Below, in pieces: positions 43,349-51,645 of a DNA stretch of 51,645 nt. The position numbers and the translations under genes are program-made. The stretch is taken from assembly GCF_002723835.1 (NCBI RefSeq), contig NZ_BEWG01000001.1:111749-163393 (forward strand). Reading direction: 5' to 3'. Each line of letters starts with the position of its first letter. Position 1 is the first letter of the stretch. Source of the DNA: Mycobacterium sp. shizuoka-1 (GTDB lineage Bacteria > Actinomycetota > Actinomycetes > Mycobacteriales > Mycobacteriaceae). The notes under the pieces were generated by a model. That model worked only from the letters and a program-made list of their open reading frames with translations. It was not told the DNA's origin and did no database searches.

Positions 43349-43995
43349 TGTCGTCGCTTTCCACCTTGCTGACCCTGGCCGACTCGCGGTTGCCGACCGG
43401 GGGACACGTGCACTCCGGCGGGGTGGAGGAGGCGGTGACCAGCAGGCTGGTGACCGACCTGGCCACGTTGGAGGCGTATCTGCGCCGCCGGATCCGCACC
43501 AGCGGGCTGGTGACAGCCTCGATTGCCGCGGCCGTACAACGCGAGGAACTCACGCCCGCCGACGGCGATGCCGAAACCGATGCCCGCACACCGGCTCCCG
43601 CCGCCCGGCAGGCCTCCCGGGCGCAGGGCCGCGGGCTACTGCGGCTGGCCCGGCGGGTGTGGCCGTCGACTGATCACGAATGGGACTGGGACGCCTTGGG
43701 GCCGCGCCCGCACCTCGCGGTGGCGGCAGGCCGGGTCGGCGCGGTGAGCGGGCTGGCGCCCGAGCAGACCGCGCTGTCGATCGTCTACACCACGATGACC
43801 GGCTCCGCGACCGCCGCGCAACGGCTGCTGGCGCTCGATCCCGCCGATGTCGCGGCGCTCACCTTCGAGCTGGCACCGCTGTGCGAGCAGACCGCCGAAC
43901 ACGCCGCGGCCGGGCTCGCCGATTTGTCCGATCCGCTGCTCGACGAGCTCGCGCAGCGACACGCCCAACGCGAACGACCGCTGTTCGTCTCCTGA
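43348..43995 (+). CDS. ureF: Urease accessory protein UreF
   Basis: A 215-residue, nearly all-helical protein with the UreF opening [24 protein letters not shown] and the late segment [19 protein letters not shown]. UreF bridges UreD and UreG on apo-urease and acts as a checkpoint for GTP-dependent nickel delivery. It overlaps ureC by one base. An insertion of acidic and Ala-rich residues around 70-90 ([16 protein letters not shown]) is variable in this family. Confidence 0.94.
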   Translation: MSSLSTLLTLADSRLPTGGHVHSGGVEEAVTSRLVTDLATLEAYLRRRIRTSGLVTASIAAAVQREELTPADGDAETDARTPAPAARQASRAQGRGLLRLARRVWPSTDHEWDWDALGPRPHLAVAAGRVGAVSGLAPEQTALSIVYTTMTGSATAAQRLLALDPADVAALTFELAPLCEQTAEHAAAGLADLSDPLLDELAQRHAQRERPLFVS

Positions 43996-44005
43996 AAGAA
44001 GTTCC

Positions 44006-44686
44006 ATGCCACCACATTTCCTTGACGGACAGCCGCACGCCCACACCGACCGGCCGAAGCGCTCCCGCCAGCCGGGGGAGCCGCTGCGGATCGGCGTCGG
44101 CGGCCCGGTCGGGTCGGGCAAGACCGCACTGGTCGCCGCGCTGTGCCGCCAGCTGCGGGACGAACTGTCGCTGGCGGTGCTGACCAACGACATCTACACC
44201 ACCGAAGACGCCGACTTCCTGCGCAGGCATGCGGTGCTGCCCGACGACCGGATCGCCGCCGTGCAGACCGGCGGCTGCCCGCACACCGCGATCCGCGACG
44301 ACATCACCGCCAACCTCGACGCGATCGACGACCTCATCGCCGGGCACGACGACCTGGATCTGATCCTGGTGGAGTCCGGTGGCGACAACCTGACCGCGAC
44401 GTTCTCCTCCGGGCTGATCGACGTGCAGATCTTCGTCGTCGACGTGGCCGGTGGCGACAAGGTGCCCCGCAAAGGCGGCCCTGGGGTCACGTTCTCGGAT
44501 TTGTTGGTGGTCAACAAGACCGACCTGGCACCGCTGGTCGGCGCCGATCTGGAGGTGATGCGCCGCGACGCCGCCAAGGTGCGGGAGGGCCGCCCGACGG
44601 TGCTGATCTCGCTCACCGAAGATCCGGCCGCGTCCCCGGTGCTGTCGTGGGTACGTGAGCAGCTGAACGTCCACCAGCCGGCCTGA
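44006..44686 (+). CDS. ureG: Urease accessory GTPase UreG
   Basis: A 226-residue SIMIBI-class GTPase. The P-loop GGPVGSGKT is at 32-40. The CPH metal motif appears in [11 protein letters not shown], and the base-recognition motif NKTD in [14 protein letters not shown] binding drives dimerisation around nickel and hand-over to urease through UreF and UreD. The N-terminal tail ([16 protein letters not shown]) is His-containing and may bind metal, which is of interest because no ureE lies in the operon. The stop overlaps ureD by one base. Confidence 0.96.
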   Translation: MPPHFLDGQPHAHTDRPKRSRQPGEPLRIGVGGPVGSGKTALVAALCRQLRDELSLAVLTNDIYTTEDADFLRRHAVLPDDRIAAVQTGGCPHTAIRDDITANLDAIDDLIAGHDDLDLILVESGGDNLTATFSSGLIDVQIFVVDVAGGDKVPRKGGPGVTFSDLLVVNKTDLAPLVGADLEVMRRDAAKVREGRPTVLISLTEDPAASPVLSWVREQLNVHQPA

Positions 44687-45318
44687 TGCGTTCCGACGTG
44701 CTGGTGGTGGCTGCGCCCGGGCGGCTACCCCGCATCGAATGCCGGGGTGCCCTGGCGGCCCGGCACACCGAAGCCGACACCGTGCATCTGGTGTCGGCGG
44801 CGGCCACCCCGCTGGGCGGGGACACCATCGCGATCCGGTTGATCGTCGAGGCCGGGGCGCGACTGCGGGTGCGTACCGCGGCGGCCACCGTCGCGCTGCC
44901 CGGTACGACCAGCACCCAGTCGTGGGCGTGCTGGCACATCGAGACCGCCGGTGAGCTGGACCTCGACCCCGAACCGACCGTCGTCGCCGCGGCCGCCCGG
45001 CACGCCAGCGAGATGACGATCTGCTTGGACAGTGCTGCGCGGCTGCGCGTGCGGGAGCGGGTGCAGATCGGCAGAACCGATGAGCGCGAAGGCTTGTGGA
45101 GCGGTGCCCTGCGCGCGGACCTGGCCGGCGCGCCGCTGCTGCGGCACCGCCTGGAGCTCGGTGCCGGCACGGTGGCCGACGATGCGCTGGGTACTCCGCT
45201 GGCGTGCGTGAGCGAACTGCGCTATCCCGAGCCGGCCACCGACGCCGTGGGCGTCACCCTGGAACTCGCCCGCGGCGGCAGCATCTCGACCTGGCAGGGC
45301 GCCCGGCTCTACTCGTGA
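44686..45318 (+). CDS. ureD: Urease accessory protein UreD (UreH)
   Basis: A 210-residue beta-rich protein, shorter than enterobacterial UreD (about 270) but like the mycobacterial type (Rv1853, 208). It starts RSDVLVVAAPGRLPRIECRG and contains TPLGGDTIAIRLIVEAGA, the family's recognisable segment. UreD binds apo-urease and offers the tunnel through which nickel passes from UreG. Its last ten bases overlap the 3' end of the convergent kinase gene. Confidence 0.92.
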   Translation: MRSDVLVVAAPGRLPRIECRGALAARHTEADTVHLVSAAATPLGGDTIAIRLIVEAGARLRVRTAAATVALPGTTSTQSWACWHIETAGELDLDPEPTVVAAAARHASEMTICLDSAARLRVRERVQIGRTDEREGLWSGALRADLAGAPLLRHRLELGAGTVADDALGTPLACVSELRYPEPATDAVGVTLELARGGSISTWQGARLYS

Positions 45319-46679
45319 CGGCCGGCCAGATTCAGCACCAGTCGGGCCCCGCCGAGCGGGCTGGTGCACAACGACGCTGTGCCACCGTGCAATTCGGCTT
45401 GCTGGGCCACCAGCGCCAAGCCGAGACCTGAGCCGGAGCGCGATGCGGTCGAGCCGCGGGAGAACCGCTCGAAGACGGCGGCGCGTTCCTCTTCGGGCAC
45501 CCCGCTGCCGTTGTCGTCGATGGTGATCTGCACGCCGTCGGCAGAACTGGACACCGACAGCTGGATCTCGGTGGCCGCGCCGTGTTTGACGGCGTTGGCG
45601 ATCGCGTTGTCGATCACCAGCCGCAGCCCGACCGGTAGTCCGACCATCAGCACCGCGGGCGACGGCACCAGCGACACCTTCAGGTCGCGGTAGATGCGTT
45701 CGGCGTCGTGGGCGGCCCGGTCGAGCAGTTCGGTGATGTCGAACGGCACGAAGTCCTCGGCGGTGGTCAGCTCACCTTGGGCCAGCCGCTCGAGCGCGGT
45801 CAGCGTGGCCTCGATGCGGCTCTGCGTGCGGATGACGTCGCCGATCACCTCGGTGCGCTGTTCAGGCGCGAGGTCCAGGGTGGAGAGCACTTCGAGGTTG
45901 GTGCGCATGGCGGTCAGCGGGGTGCGCAACTCGTGGGAGGCGACGGCGGCGAAGTCGCGGGCCGATTCCAGGGCCGCCTTGGTGCGGGCCTGTTCGTCGC
46001 CGATCCGGGCCAGCATGCCCTCGACGGCCTCGGCGATCTCGACCGCCTCCTTGACGCCGCGGACCTGCACCTCGTCGGGGTTGGACTGCGCGTTGATGGC
46101 GCGGGCCTGCTGGGCCAGCAGCCGGAACGGATTGATCATGATCAGCGAGATCAGCCAGCCGACCACCACGGTGCCCGCGATCACCCCGGCGCAGATCAGC
46201 AGCACCCGCAGGTGCAGTTCGGCGATGCGGCGCTGGGTTTCGGCCAGCGGCGCACCCAGCGCGATCGTGGCCCCGCCGACCGAGAAGGTGCGAACCCGGT
46301 ACTCGACGCCGTCGATCGTGGTGTTGGCGTAGCCGTCGCCCAGCGCAGGCAGCACCACGTCGGGCGGCACCGACATGGCCATCGCGCCGACCCGGATCGT
46401 GCGCACCAGGTTTCCGTCGGGGGTGGGCGCGCCCACCCCGCCGGGCCCGGCGGTGGTCAGCAGTGAGCTGACGTCGCCCAGGCTGCTCACCGAATCCAGG
46501 CGCCGGTCCAGCTGGCTGTACTGGTCGTGGGTGACACCGACCCACACCCAGGTGCCCAGGGTCAGCACCAGGATGACCACCGACAGTGCCGCGACGATGA
46601 CGATGGTGCGCAGCGAGAGCATCCGGGTGGGCAGCCGTTGCAGCACGCGGTAGACGATTTCGTCGGGCTTCACGACCAC
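45309..46679 (-). CDS. PrrB-like sensor histidine kinase without adjacent regulator
   Basis: A 456-residue membrane kinase. Helices at about 25-48 and 158-182 bound a periplasmic sensor loop of about 110 residues; a HAMP domain follows (183-235). The H-box is at H249 in VASHELRTPLTAMRTNLE, and the ATPase has DNAIANAVKHG, DDNGSGVPEEE and GSGLGLALV. The cytoplasmic half closely follows M. tuberculosis PrrB (Rv0902c), with long shared segments such as RTQSRIEATLTALERLAQGEL, but no prrA-like regulator is adjacent. It is absent at this place in M. tuberculosis. GTG start with AAGG eight bases upstream. The signal is unknown. Confidence 0.9.
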   Translation of the reverse strand: MVVKPDEIVYRVLQRLPTRMLSLRTIVIVAALSVVILVLTLGTWVWVGVTHDQYSQLDRRLDSVSSLGDVSSLLTTAGPGGVGAPTPDGNLVRTIRVGAMAMSVPPDVVLPALGDGYANTTIDGVEYRVRTFSVGGATIALGAPLAETQRRIAELHLRVLLICAGVIAGTVVVGWLISLIMINPFRLLAQQARAINAQSNPDEVQVRGVKEAVEIAEAVEGMLARIGDEQARTKAALESARDFAAVASHELRTPLTAMRTNLEVLSTLDLAPEQRTEVIGDVIRTQSRIEATLTALERLAQGELTTAEDFVPFDITELLDRAAHDAERIYRDLKVSLVPSPAVLMVGLPVGLRLVIDNAIANAVKHGAATEIQLSVSSSADGVQITIDDNGSGVPEEERAAVFERFSRGSTASRSGSGLGLALVAQQAELHGGTASLCTSPLGGARLVLNLAGRHE

Positions 46680-46734
46680 GCCGACAACCTTAGGGTGCGC
46701 CGCGCGAACGGCGCCGGGCCACGCCGAGAGGCTG

Positions 46735-47124
46735 TTAGATCACGCCGGCGGCGAGCGGGCGCTGGATCAGGCCGCAGCGGTTGCGGAAGTCCGTCGAGGG
46801 CTGGCGGATACCGTCGAGATCGGCGCGGACCTGCGGGTTGGCGTCCAGATACTGCTGGGTCTGCGTGGTCACCTGGGCCTTGGGCAACCCCTGCAGACCG
46901 GTGAAGAACGCGTTGACGTCCGGATGGGTGAACAGGTAGCTCGACATCGCCGCCGACACGCCCGCCATGATCCCGGTCATGTCGGCCGTGGTGCAGTTGG
47001 GCGGCGGGTCGGCGGAGGCCGGGCCCGCCAACATCACCGAAGCCGGGCCGGCCACGCTGAGCAACACCGCACCGGCGCCGATCGCTGCCGCAGCTGCGCG
47101 TCGCACAGAACGATTGAATGTCAT
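46735..47124 (-). CDS. Secreted haem-binding-like (hemophore) protein
   Basis: A 129-residue exported protein. The signal peptide ends after Ala38 (GPASA|DPPP). The mature part of about 91 residues has two cysteines (C44 and C117) likely to form a disulphide, and is alpha-helical, with TGIMAGVSAAMSSYLFTHPDVNAFF. It resembles the mycobacterial haemophore-type family (Rv0203-like MHB domain), which binds haem outside the cell for uptake. No iron box is seen in front, so iron control is not evident. GAGGGGG lies five bases before the ATG. Confidence 0.8.
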   Translation of the reverse strand: MTFNRSVRRAAAAAIGAGAVLLSVAGPASVMLAGPASADPPPNCTTADMTGIMAGVSAAMSSYLFTHPDVNAFFTGLQGLPKAQVTTQTQQYLDANPQVRADLDGIRQPSTDFRNRCGLIQRPLAAGVI

Positions 47125-47230
47125 CGGGCCCCCTCGTTATGGAACTGTCGTCGCTGATCATGCTAGGGCAGGCAGTGGGCGAACACGGTGATTTCGGTGT
47201 CCGCTCACGGCCGATTGCCAGGTGGCTCGT

Positions 47231-48601
47231 TCAGCTGGCGGCTTTCTCGTCGTCGACCGTCGCGGCGATCTCCTCTAGCTGCTCGATTCTGGTACGCGCG
47301 TACGCCTGCTGCTCGGTGATCGTCAGCTGGCTGCGGCCGCGGCCGAGGAAGGTCGTGGTCCACGACAGCATGGTCGCGACCTTGGTCTTGAAGCCGACGA
47401 GATACACCAGGTGCAGGAACAGCCACGCCAGCCAGGCGAAGAACCCGGCGAACTCGATCTTGCCGATCTTGGCCACCGCGCTGAACCGCGACACCGTCGC
47501 CATCGAGCCCTTGTCGAAGTAGCTGAACGGCTCACGGGCGGCCGGATCGGCGCCCTTGAGTTCCGACTTCACCACGTTGGCCACGTACTTGGCGCCTTGG
47601 ATCGCGCCCTGCGCCATGCCGGGCACACCCTCGACGAACGCCATGTCGCCGACCACGAACACGTTGGGATGCCCGGGGATCGACAGGTCGGGCAGCACCT
47701 TGACCCGTCCGGCCCGGTCGATTTCGGCGTCGGACTGGTCGGCGATGATCTTGCCCAGCGGGCTGGCCGACACGCCGGCCGACCACACCTTGGTGGCGCA
47801 CTCGATCCGGTCGGTGGTGCCGTCGCCACGCTTGACGCTGATCCCGTTGCGGTCGACGTCGGTGACCATCGCGCCGAGCTGGATCTCCACTCCCAGCTTC
47901 TCCAGCCGGTCCTGCGCCTTCTTGCCCAGCTTCTCGCCCATCGGCGGCAGCACCGCGGGGGCGGCGTCCAGCAGGATCACCCGCGCCCGGGTGGAGTCGA
48001 TGTGGCGGAACGCACCCTTGAGGGTGTGGTCGGCGAGTTCGGCGATCTGGCCGGCCATCTCGACGCCGGTGGGACCGGCGCCGACGACGACGAAGGTGAG
48101 CAGCTTCTCGCGCCGCACCGGATCGCTGGACCGCTCGGCCTGCTCGAACGCGCCGAGGATCCGGCCGCGCAACTCCAGCGCGTCGTCGATGGTCTTCATG
48201 CCCGGCGCCCACTCGGCGAAGTGGTCGTTGCCGAAGTACGACTGCCCGGCGCCGGCGGCGACGATCAGGGTGTCGTAGGGGGTCCGGTAGGTGTGGCCCA
48301 GCAGGATCGAGTCGACGGTCTTGTGCGCCAGGTCGATATTGGTGACCTCACCGAGCAGCACCTGGCAGTTCTCCTGCTTGCGCAGGATGACGCGGGTGGG
48401 CGGGGCGATCTCGCCTTCGGAGATGATGCCGGTGGCCACCTGGTACAGCAGCGGCTGGAACAGGTGGTGGGTGGTCTTGGCGATCAACTTGATGTCGACG
48501 TCGGCCCGCTTGAGCTTCTGCGCAGCATTCAGGCCGCCGAATCCCGAACCGATGATGACGACCTTGTGCTTATCCGATGGGGTGGCACCGGGGTGGGTCA
48601 T
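47231..48601 (-). CDS. ndh: Type II NADH dehydrogenase
   Basis: A 456-residue single-subunit NADH:menaquinone oxidoreductase. The FAD site VVIIGSGFGGLNAAQKL is near 14-30, the NADH site FVVVGAGPTGVEMAGQIAEL near 165-185, and a C-terminal membrane-binding helix around 385-405 (EFAGFFAWLAWLFLHLVYLVG). NDH-2 is the main, non-proton-pumping NADH dehydrogenase in mycobacteria and is bound to the inner face of the membrane. Orthologue of Rv1854c. GAGGAG lies before the ATG. The 192 bp upstream (48602-48793) hold no gene but contain a small palindrome at 48634-48644. Confidence 0.96.
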   Translation of the reverse strand: MTHPGATPSDKHKVVIIGSGFGGLNAAQKLKRADVDIKLIAKTTHHLFQPLLYQVATGIISEGEIAPPTRVILRKQENCQVLLGEVTNIDLAHKTVDSILLGHTYRTPYDTLIVAAGAGQSYFGNDHFAEWAPGMKTIDDALELRGRILGAFEQAERSSDPVRREKLLTFVVVGAGPTGVEMAGQIAELADHTLKGAFRHIDSTRARVILLDAAPAVLPPMGEKLGKKAQDRLEKLGVEIQLGAMVTDVDRNGISVKRGDGTTDRIECATKVWSAGVSASPLGKIIADQSDAEIDRAGRVKVLPDLSIPGHPNVFVVGDMAFVEGVPGMAQGAIQGAKYVANVVKSELKGADPAAREPFSYFDKGSMATVSRFSAVAKIGKIEFAGFFAWLAWLFLHLVYLVGFKTKVATMLSWTTTFLGRGRSQLTITEQQAYARTRIEQLEEIAATVDDEKAAS

Positions 48602-48633
48602 TTCTGCTCCTCAACGACATGCACAGGACACCT

Positions 48634-48644
48634 ACTACGGTAGT
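48634..48644. promoter_or_regulatory. Small palindrome upstream of ndh
   Basis: ACTAC-G-GTAGT, 33 bases before the ndh ATG, is a perfect 5-bp inverted repeat with a one-base spacer. The TACTAC/GTAGT halves resemble those before blaI, so a regulator such as BlaI could bind; this is only suggestive. Confidence 0.3.
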
Positions 48645-48793
48645 CGCCCGGACGACAGACTTCGCGCCGGTCCCTGACCGGACCGGGTGATGTCGGCCAC
48701 CCGGGCCGCTGCGCCGACCCGGATCGGGTCCGGCGCCGAATCGACACCACGCCGACGGTAGCGGCCGGCGGCGAACGTCAGGTGAATGCGTGG

Positions 48794-49465
48794 TCAGCCG
48801 AAGTTGGCCAGCGCGCCCCGGCCGACGTGCAGGGTCTGGCCGGTGATGTGCCGGGCCGCCGGGGTGGTGAGAAACAGTGCCAGCCGGGCGATCTCCGCGG
48901 CCACCGAGGGCGGGGTGGTGGTCAGCCCGTCGTAGGACGGCTCCGCGCTGCGCCCGCACGCCACGGTGTTGACCGTGATGCCGCGGGTGCCGAAGTAATC
49001 CGCTTGGCCCGCAGTCCAATTCGACACTGCCGCCTTGACCGCGGCGTCGGCGCCGCCGTCGCGCGGGTTGTCGGGCACCACGGCCACGATGGATCCGCCC
49101 GAGCGCAGGTGGTCGCCGATGTTCTGCACCAGCAGCACGGCCGACAGCACGGTGGCGTCCAGCGCGGTGCGCCAGGCCTTGGCGGTGTCGGACAGCGTGT
49201 AGGCCCGCGGGTCGCCGCCGGTCCAGGCCGGGGCGGGGACGTGCACGATGGTGTCCAGGTGATGCGGGAACTGGCTGCGCGCGGCGGCCAGGGCGGCCGG
49301 GTCGGTGGTGTCGCAGACGATCGCGTCGACATCGAGTTCCTTGGCGGCCACCTCGAGGTCGTCGCGGCGGGCACCGCTGATGACCACCTTGTGGCCGGCG
49401 TCGCGGAATCCTTCCGCGATCGTGCGACCCAGCTCGGTGTCGGCACCAGTGACCAGCACGTCCAT
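48794..49465 (-). CDS. SDR-fold protein lacking catalytic residues (Rv1856c-like)
   Basis: A 223-residue short-chain dehydrogenase/reductase-like protein. The nucleotide motif is altered: TGADTELGRT lacks the middle Gly of TGxxxGxG. The expected YxxxK reads DAAVKAAV, so the Tyr is Asp while the Lys is kept. The expected catalytic Ser segment reads IVAVVPDNP. The C-terminal pattern ITGQTLHVGRG is normal. Enzyme activity is therefore doubtful; it could be a binding or regulatory protein. AGGAGG lies nine bases before the ATG. Its relative in M. tuberculosis is Rv1856c. Confidence 0.84.
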   Translation of the reverse strand: MDVLVTGADTELGRTIAEGFRDAGHKVVISGARRDDLEVAAKELDVDAIVCDTTDPAALAAARSQFPHHLDTIVHVPAPAWTGGDPRAYTLSDTAKAWRTALDATVLSAVLLVQNIGDHLRSGGSIVAVVPDNPRDGGADAAVKAAVSNWTAGQADYFGTRGITVNTVACGRSAEPSYDGLTTTPPSVAAEIARLALFLTTPAARHITGQTLHVGRGALANFG

Positions 49466-49485
49466 CGCCTTTGACCTCCTCATGC

Positions 49486-49543
49486 GGAACCGTCGGGGGA
49501 ACCGTCCGCTTGTCGAATCGCAGAGAAATGTTACTGGACGGTA
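49486..49543. repeat. Repeats in the SDR-modB intergenic region
   Basis: GGAACCGTC occurs twice (49486-49494 and 49498-49506) with a 12-base period. ACCGTCC (49501-49507) and GGACGGT (49537-49543) form an inverted repeat. They lie 21-78 bases upstream of the SDR start on the minus strand and may be operator sites for it. Confidence 0.3.
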
Positions 49544-49558
49544 GCTAATTGAGCCAAT

Positions 49559-49585
49559 GCCGTGCCGACACGATCCGGACACGGC
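49559..49585 (+). promoter_or_regulatory. Hairpin candidate upstream of modB
   Basis: GCCGTG (49559-49564) and CACGGC (49580-49585) are complementary with a 15-base spacer, 27 bases before the modB GTG. It could be a leader hairpin; I see no ModE-type site. Confidence 0.25.
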
Positions 49586-49612
49586 GTGTCGCTTCGCCCT
49601 AGGGTGTGACGG

Positions 49613-50428
49613 GTGAGGCGCGGCGGGGCACCCGGAACGCAACCGCCCCTGCCGCGCTGGGTGTACCTCCCGGCCGGGCTCGGCGCGGCATTCGTGGTGC
49701 TGCCGTTGGCGGCGATGGCGGCCAAGGTGGACTGGACGCGATTCTGGGCGCTGATCACCAGCACCTCGTCGCAGGCGGCCCTGCTGCTCAGCCTGCGCAC
49801 CGCCGCCGCCAGCACCGCCCTGTGCTTGGTGCTGGGCGTCCCGATGGCGTTGGTGCTGGCCCGCACCGACGGACGGGTGGTCCGGGCGCTGCGGCCGCTG
49901 ATCCTGTTGCCCCTGGTGCTGCCGCCGGTCGTCGGCGGGATCGCGCTGCTCTACGCGTTCGGCCGGCTCGGCCTGCTCGGCCACTATCTGGAGGCCGCCG
50001 GGATCCGCATCGCGTTCACCACCACCGCGGTGGTGCTGGCGCAGACGTTCGTCTCGCTGCCGTTTCTGGTGATCGCGCTGGAGGGGGCGGCCCGCACCGC
50101 CGGATCCGACTACGAGGTGGTGGCGGCGACGCTGGGCGCGCGCCCGGCCACCGTGTGGTGGCGGGTCACCCTGCCGCTGCTGGCGCCCGGGCTGGTGTCG
50201 GGCGCCGTCCTGGCCTTCGCCCGCTCGCTGGGGGAGTTCGGCGCCACCCTGACCTTCGCCGGGTCGAGGCAGGGCGTGACCAGGACCCTGCCCCTGGAGA
50301 TCTATCTGCAGCGCGAGAGCGACCCGGACGCAGCGGTCGCGCTGTCCCTGCTCCTGGTCGTCGTGGCCGCCGTCGTCGTGCTCGGGTTGGGGGCTCGGCG
50401 CCTGTCCGGTTGGACCGGCCATGGCTGA
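49613..50428 (+). CDS. modB: Molybdate ABC transporter permease
   Basis: A 271-residue permease with six hydrophobic helices and the coupling motif [21 protein letters not shown] near residues 166-186, the EAA loop that docks on the ATPase. It moves molybdate across the inner membrane as a dimer. In M. tuberculosis it follows modA (Rv1857), but here no binding-protein gene precedes it; the SDR gene lies directly upstream on the other strand. The GTG start has AGGG nine bases upstream. It overlaps modC by eight bases. Confidence 0.9.
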   Translation: MRRGGAPGTQPPLPRWVYLPAGLGAAFVVLPLAAMAAKVDWTRFWALITSTSSQAALLLSLRTAAASTALCLVLGVPMALVLARTDGRVVRALRPLILLPLVLPPVVGGIALLYAFGRLGLLGHYLEAAGIRIAFTTTAVVLAQTFVSLPFLVIALEGAARTAGSDYEVVAATLGARPATVWWRVTLPLLAPGLVSGAVLAFARSLGEFGATLTFAGSRQGVTRTLPLEIYLQRESDPDAAVALSLLLVVVAAVVVLGLGARRLSGWTGHG

Positions 50429-51533
50429 ACTGCAGTTCTGCGCGACGGTGGCCGACCGCGGCTTCGCCGTCGACTTCGCGGTGGGCGCGGGGGAAGTACT
50501 CGCGATCCTCGGCCCCAACGGCGCGGGCAAGTCCACCACGATGCACGTGATCGCCGGGCTGCTGCAGCCCGATTCCGGCCTGGTGCGAGTCGGCGGGCGG
50601 GCACTGACCGACACCGCGGCGGGCATCGCGGTGCCCACCTACGACCGGCGGGTGGGGCTGCTGCTGCAGGACCCGCTGCTGTTCCCGCACCTGAGCGTGC
50701 GGGCCAACGTCGAGTTCGCCCCGCGCAGCCGCGGCGCCGGCCGGTCCGCGGCGCGTCGCGGCGCCGCGACCTGGCTGGCCGAGGTCGGCCTGGCCGAGCT
50801 GGCCGACCGCCCGCCGGGCCGGCTGTCCGGCGGGCAGGCCCAGCGGGTCGCGATCGCGCGGGCGCTGGCCGCCGAACCCGAGGTGCTGCTGCTCGACGAA
50901 CCGCTGGCCGGGCTCGACGTCGCGGTGGCCGCTTCGGTGCGGGCACTGTTGCGGAGGGTGTGCTCGGCGCAGGGCCGGGCCACGGTGCTGATCACCCACG
51001 ATCTGCTCGACGTGCTGACGCTGGCCGACCGGGTGCTGGTGCTCGAGGACGGCGGCGTGGCCGAGGTCGGCCGGGTCGGTGACGTGCTGGCCGCGCCGCG
51101 CAGCAGGTTCGGCGCCCGCATCGCGGGCGTGAACGTGGTGCGCGGGGTGTCGGTCAGCACGCAGACGCTGCGCGCCGCGGACGGCACGCAGTGGTATGGC
51201 AGCCGGGCCGCCGATCTGCCCGGCGACGATCTGGTCGCGGTGTTCTCCCCGGCGGCGGTCGCGGTGTACCGCGACCTGCCGCACGGCAGCCCGCGCAACA
51301 GCATCCGGGTGCGGGTGGCGGAGCTGGATGCCGACGGCGCGCGGGTGCGGGTGCGGGGGACCGAACAGAGCGACGGCGCGCCCGGCCTGGCCGCCGACAT
51401 CACCGCGGAGTCGGCGGCGGCCCTGCGGCTGGCCATCGGCGAGCAGGTGTGGTTCACGGTCAAGGCGCAGGAGGTCGGGCTGCACCCGGCGGCCCGCCCC
51501 GCTGTGGACTCGCTGGGAGACGCAACATCCTGA
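50421..51533 (+). CDS. modC: Molybdate ABC transporter ATPase
   Basis: A 370-residue ATPase. Walker [10 protein letters not shown] is at 31-39, the signature LSGGQ at 135-139, Walker B LLLDE at 156-160, and the switch His in ITHDLLD. The C-terminal part (from about 290) is a TOBE/MOP domain that binds oxyanions and gives feedback control in ModC proteins. With ModB it should import molybdate for the molybdenum cofactor. Its ATG overlaps the modB stop (ATGGCTGA). Orthologue of Rv1859. Confidence 0.93.
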   Translation: MAELQFCATVADRGFAVDFAVGAGEVLAILGPNGAGKSTTMHVIAGLLQPDSGLVRVGGRALTDTAAGIAVPTYDRRVGLLLQDPLLFPHLSVRANVEFAPRSRGAGRSAARRGAATWLAEVGLAELADRPPGRLSGGQAQRVAIARALAAEPEVLLLDEPLAGLDVAVAASVRALLRRVCSAQGRATVLITHDLLDVLTLADRVLVLEDGGVAEVGRVGDVLAAPRSRFGARIAGVNVVRGVSVSTQTLRAADGTQWYGSRAADLPGDDLVAVFSPAAVAVYRDLPHGSPRNSIRVRVAELDADGARVRVRGTEQSDGAPGLAADITAESAAALRLAIGEQVWFTVKAQEVGLHPAARPAVDSLGDATS

Positions 51534-51579
51534 GCAGGCCACACTTGCGTCACGGCTGTAACACGGTAGGTTCATCGCC

Positions 51580-51645
51580 ATGACGCAGTCGCACCCGATT
51601 TCGCGACGTGCGGGCTTATGGACGGCGTGTGCGGTCACCGCGGTG
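51580..51645 (+). CDS. apa: Start of an apa-like secreted protein gene (truncated by window end)
   Basis: Only the first 22 codons are present: a twin-basic start (ISRRAGLW) leading into a hydrophobic core (TACAVTAV), a typical signal peptide. GGTAGG lies nine bases before the ATG. In mycobacteria modC is followed by apa (modD, Rv1860), the Ala/Pro-rich fibronectin-attachment glycoprotein, whose leader also has RRKG followed by a hydrophobic core. The identification rests on position and these few residues. Confidence 0.6.
   Translation, partial: MTQSHPISRRAGLWTACAVTAV

Overview
This window is high-GC chromosomal DNA from a mycobacterium, most likely a non-tuberculous species (Mycobacterium/Mycolicibacterium). 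The evidence is coding content: SecA2, GarA with its N-terminal ETTSVF motif, BacA (Rv1819c type), GuaB1, the DUF881/sbp/DUF881 set, ureABCFGD without ureE, and an Apa-like signal peptide after modC. From about 7.5 kb to the end the order follows the M. tuberculosis Rv1815-Rv1860 backbone as I remember it. There are local differences: ilvG, the PE_PGRS genes, vapBC13, Rv1855c and modA are not at their expected places, and extra genes are present.

Left arm (0-7.4 kb, accessory): the end of an MFS transporter, a paired SMR efflux system, a type B carboxylesterase, a sterol-desaturase-family membrane hydroxylase, a KhtT/KhtU-like K+/H+ antiporter pair, and a DAO-family FAD oxidoreductase. At 7.5-15.1 kb come a secreted S1 protease (Rv1815-like), an F420-type reductase divergent from a TetR gene with a perfect palindrome between them, a VOC plus KstD-like flavoprotein operon behind a KstR-like box, the BacA transporter, and a flavin monooxygenase.

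Central conserved block (15.2-27.4 kb, + strand): secA2, a CDP-alcohol phosphatidyltransferase, DUF881-sbp-DUF881, gcvH, garA, ftsR, a DUF151 nuclease, a McdR-like MerR gene, a tandem glycine riboswitch, gcvP, and a LipZ-like hydrolase. It combines cell-envelope and division functions with glycine cleavage. The - strand from 39.4 to 27.4 kb carries blaI and an M56 peptidase, gnd1, guaB1, a probable 42-residue ORF, two CNNM/CBS proteins, a glycosylase-like protein, malate synthase G, and an SBP/VWA-like membrane protein.

Iron, urease and right arm (39.4-51.6 kb): two IdeR-type iron boxes flank an unrecognised 238-residue gene. The second box sits inside a promoter for an about 100-nt non-coding transcript ending in a 13-bp hairpin. 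By position and structure this is a homologue of the iron-responsive sRNA MrsI (ncRv11846). A PaaI-type thioesterase, the urease operon, a PrrB-like orphan histidine kinase, a secreted haem-binding-like protein, ndh, an SDR lacking its catalytic Tyr, modBC without modA, and the first 22 codons of an apa-like gene follow. No tRNA, rRNA, CRISPR array, insertion sequence or prophage was seen. The largest gene-free stretches are about 240 bp: 22516-22755, 23398-23667 (riboswitch) and 39386-39626 (iron boxes).
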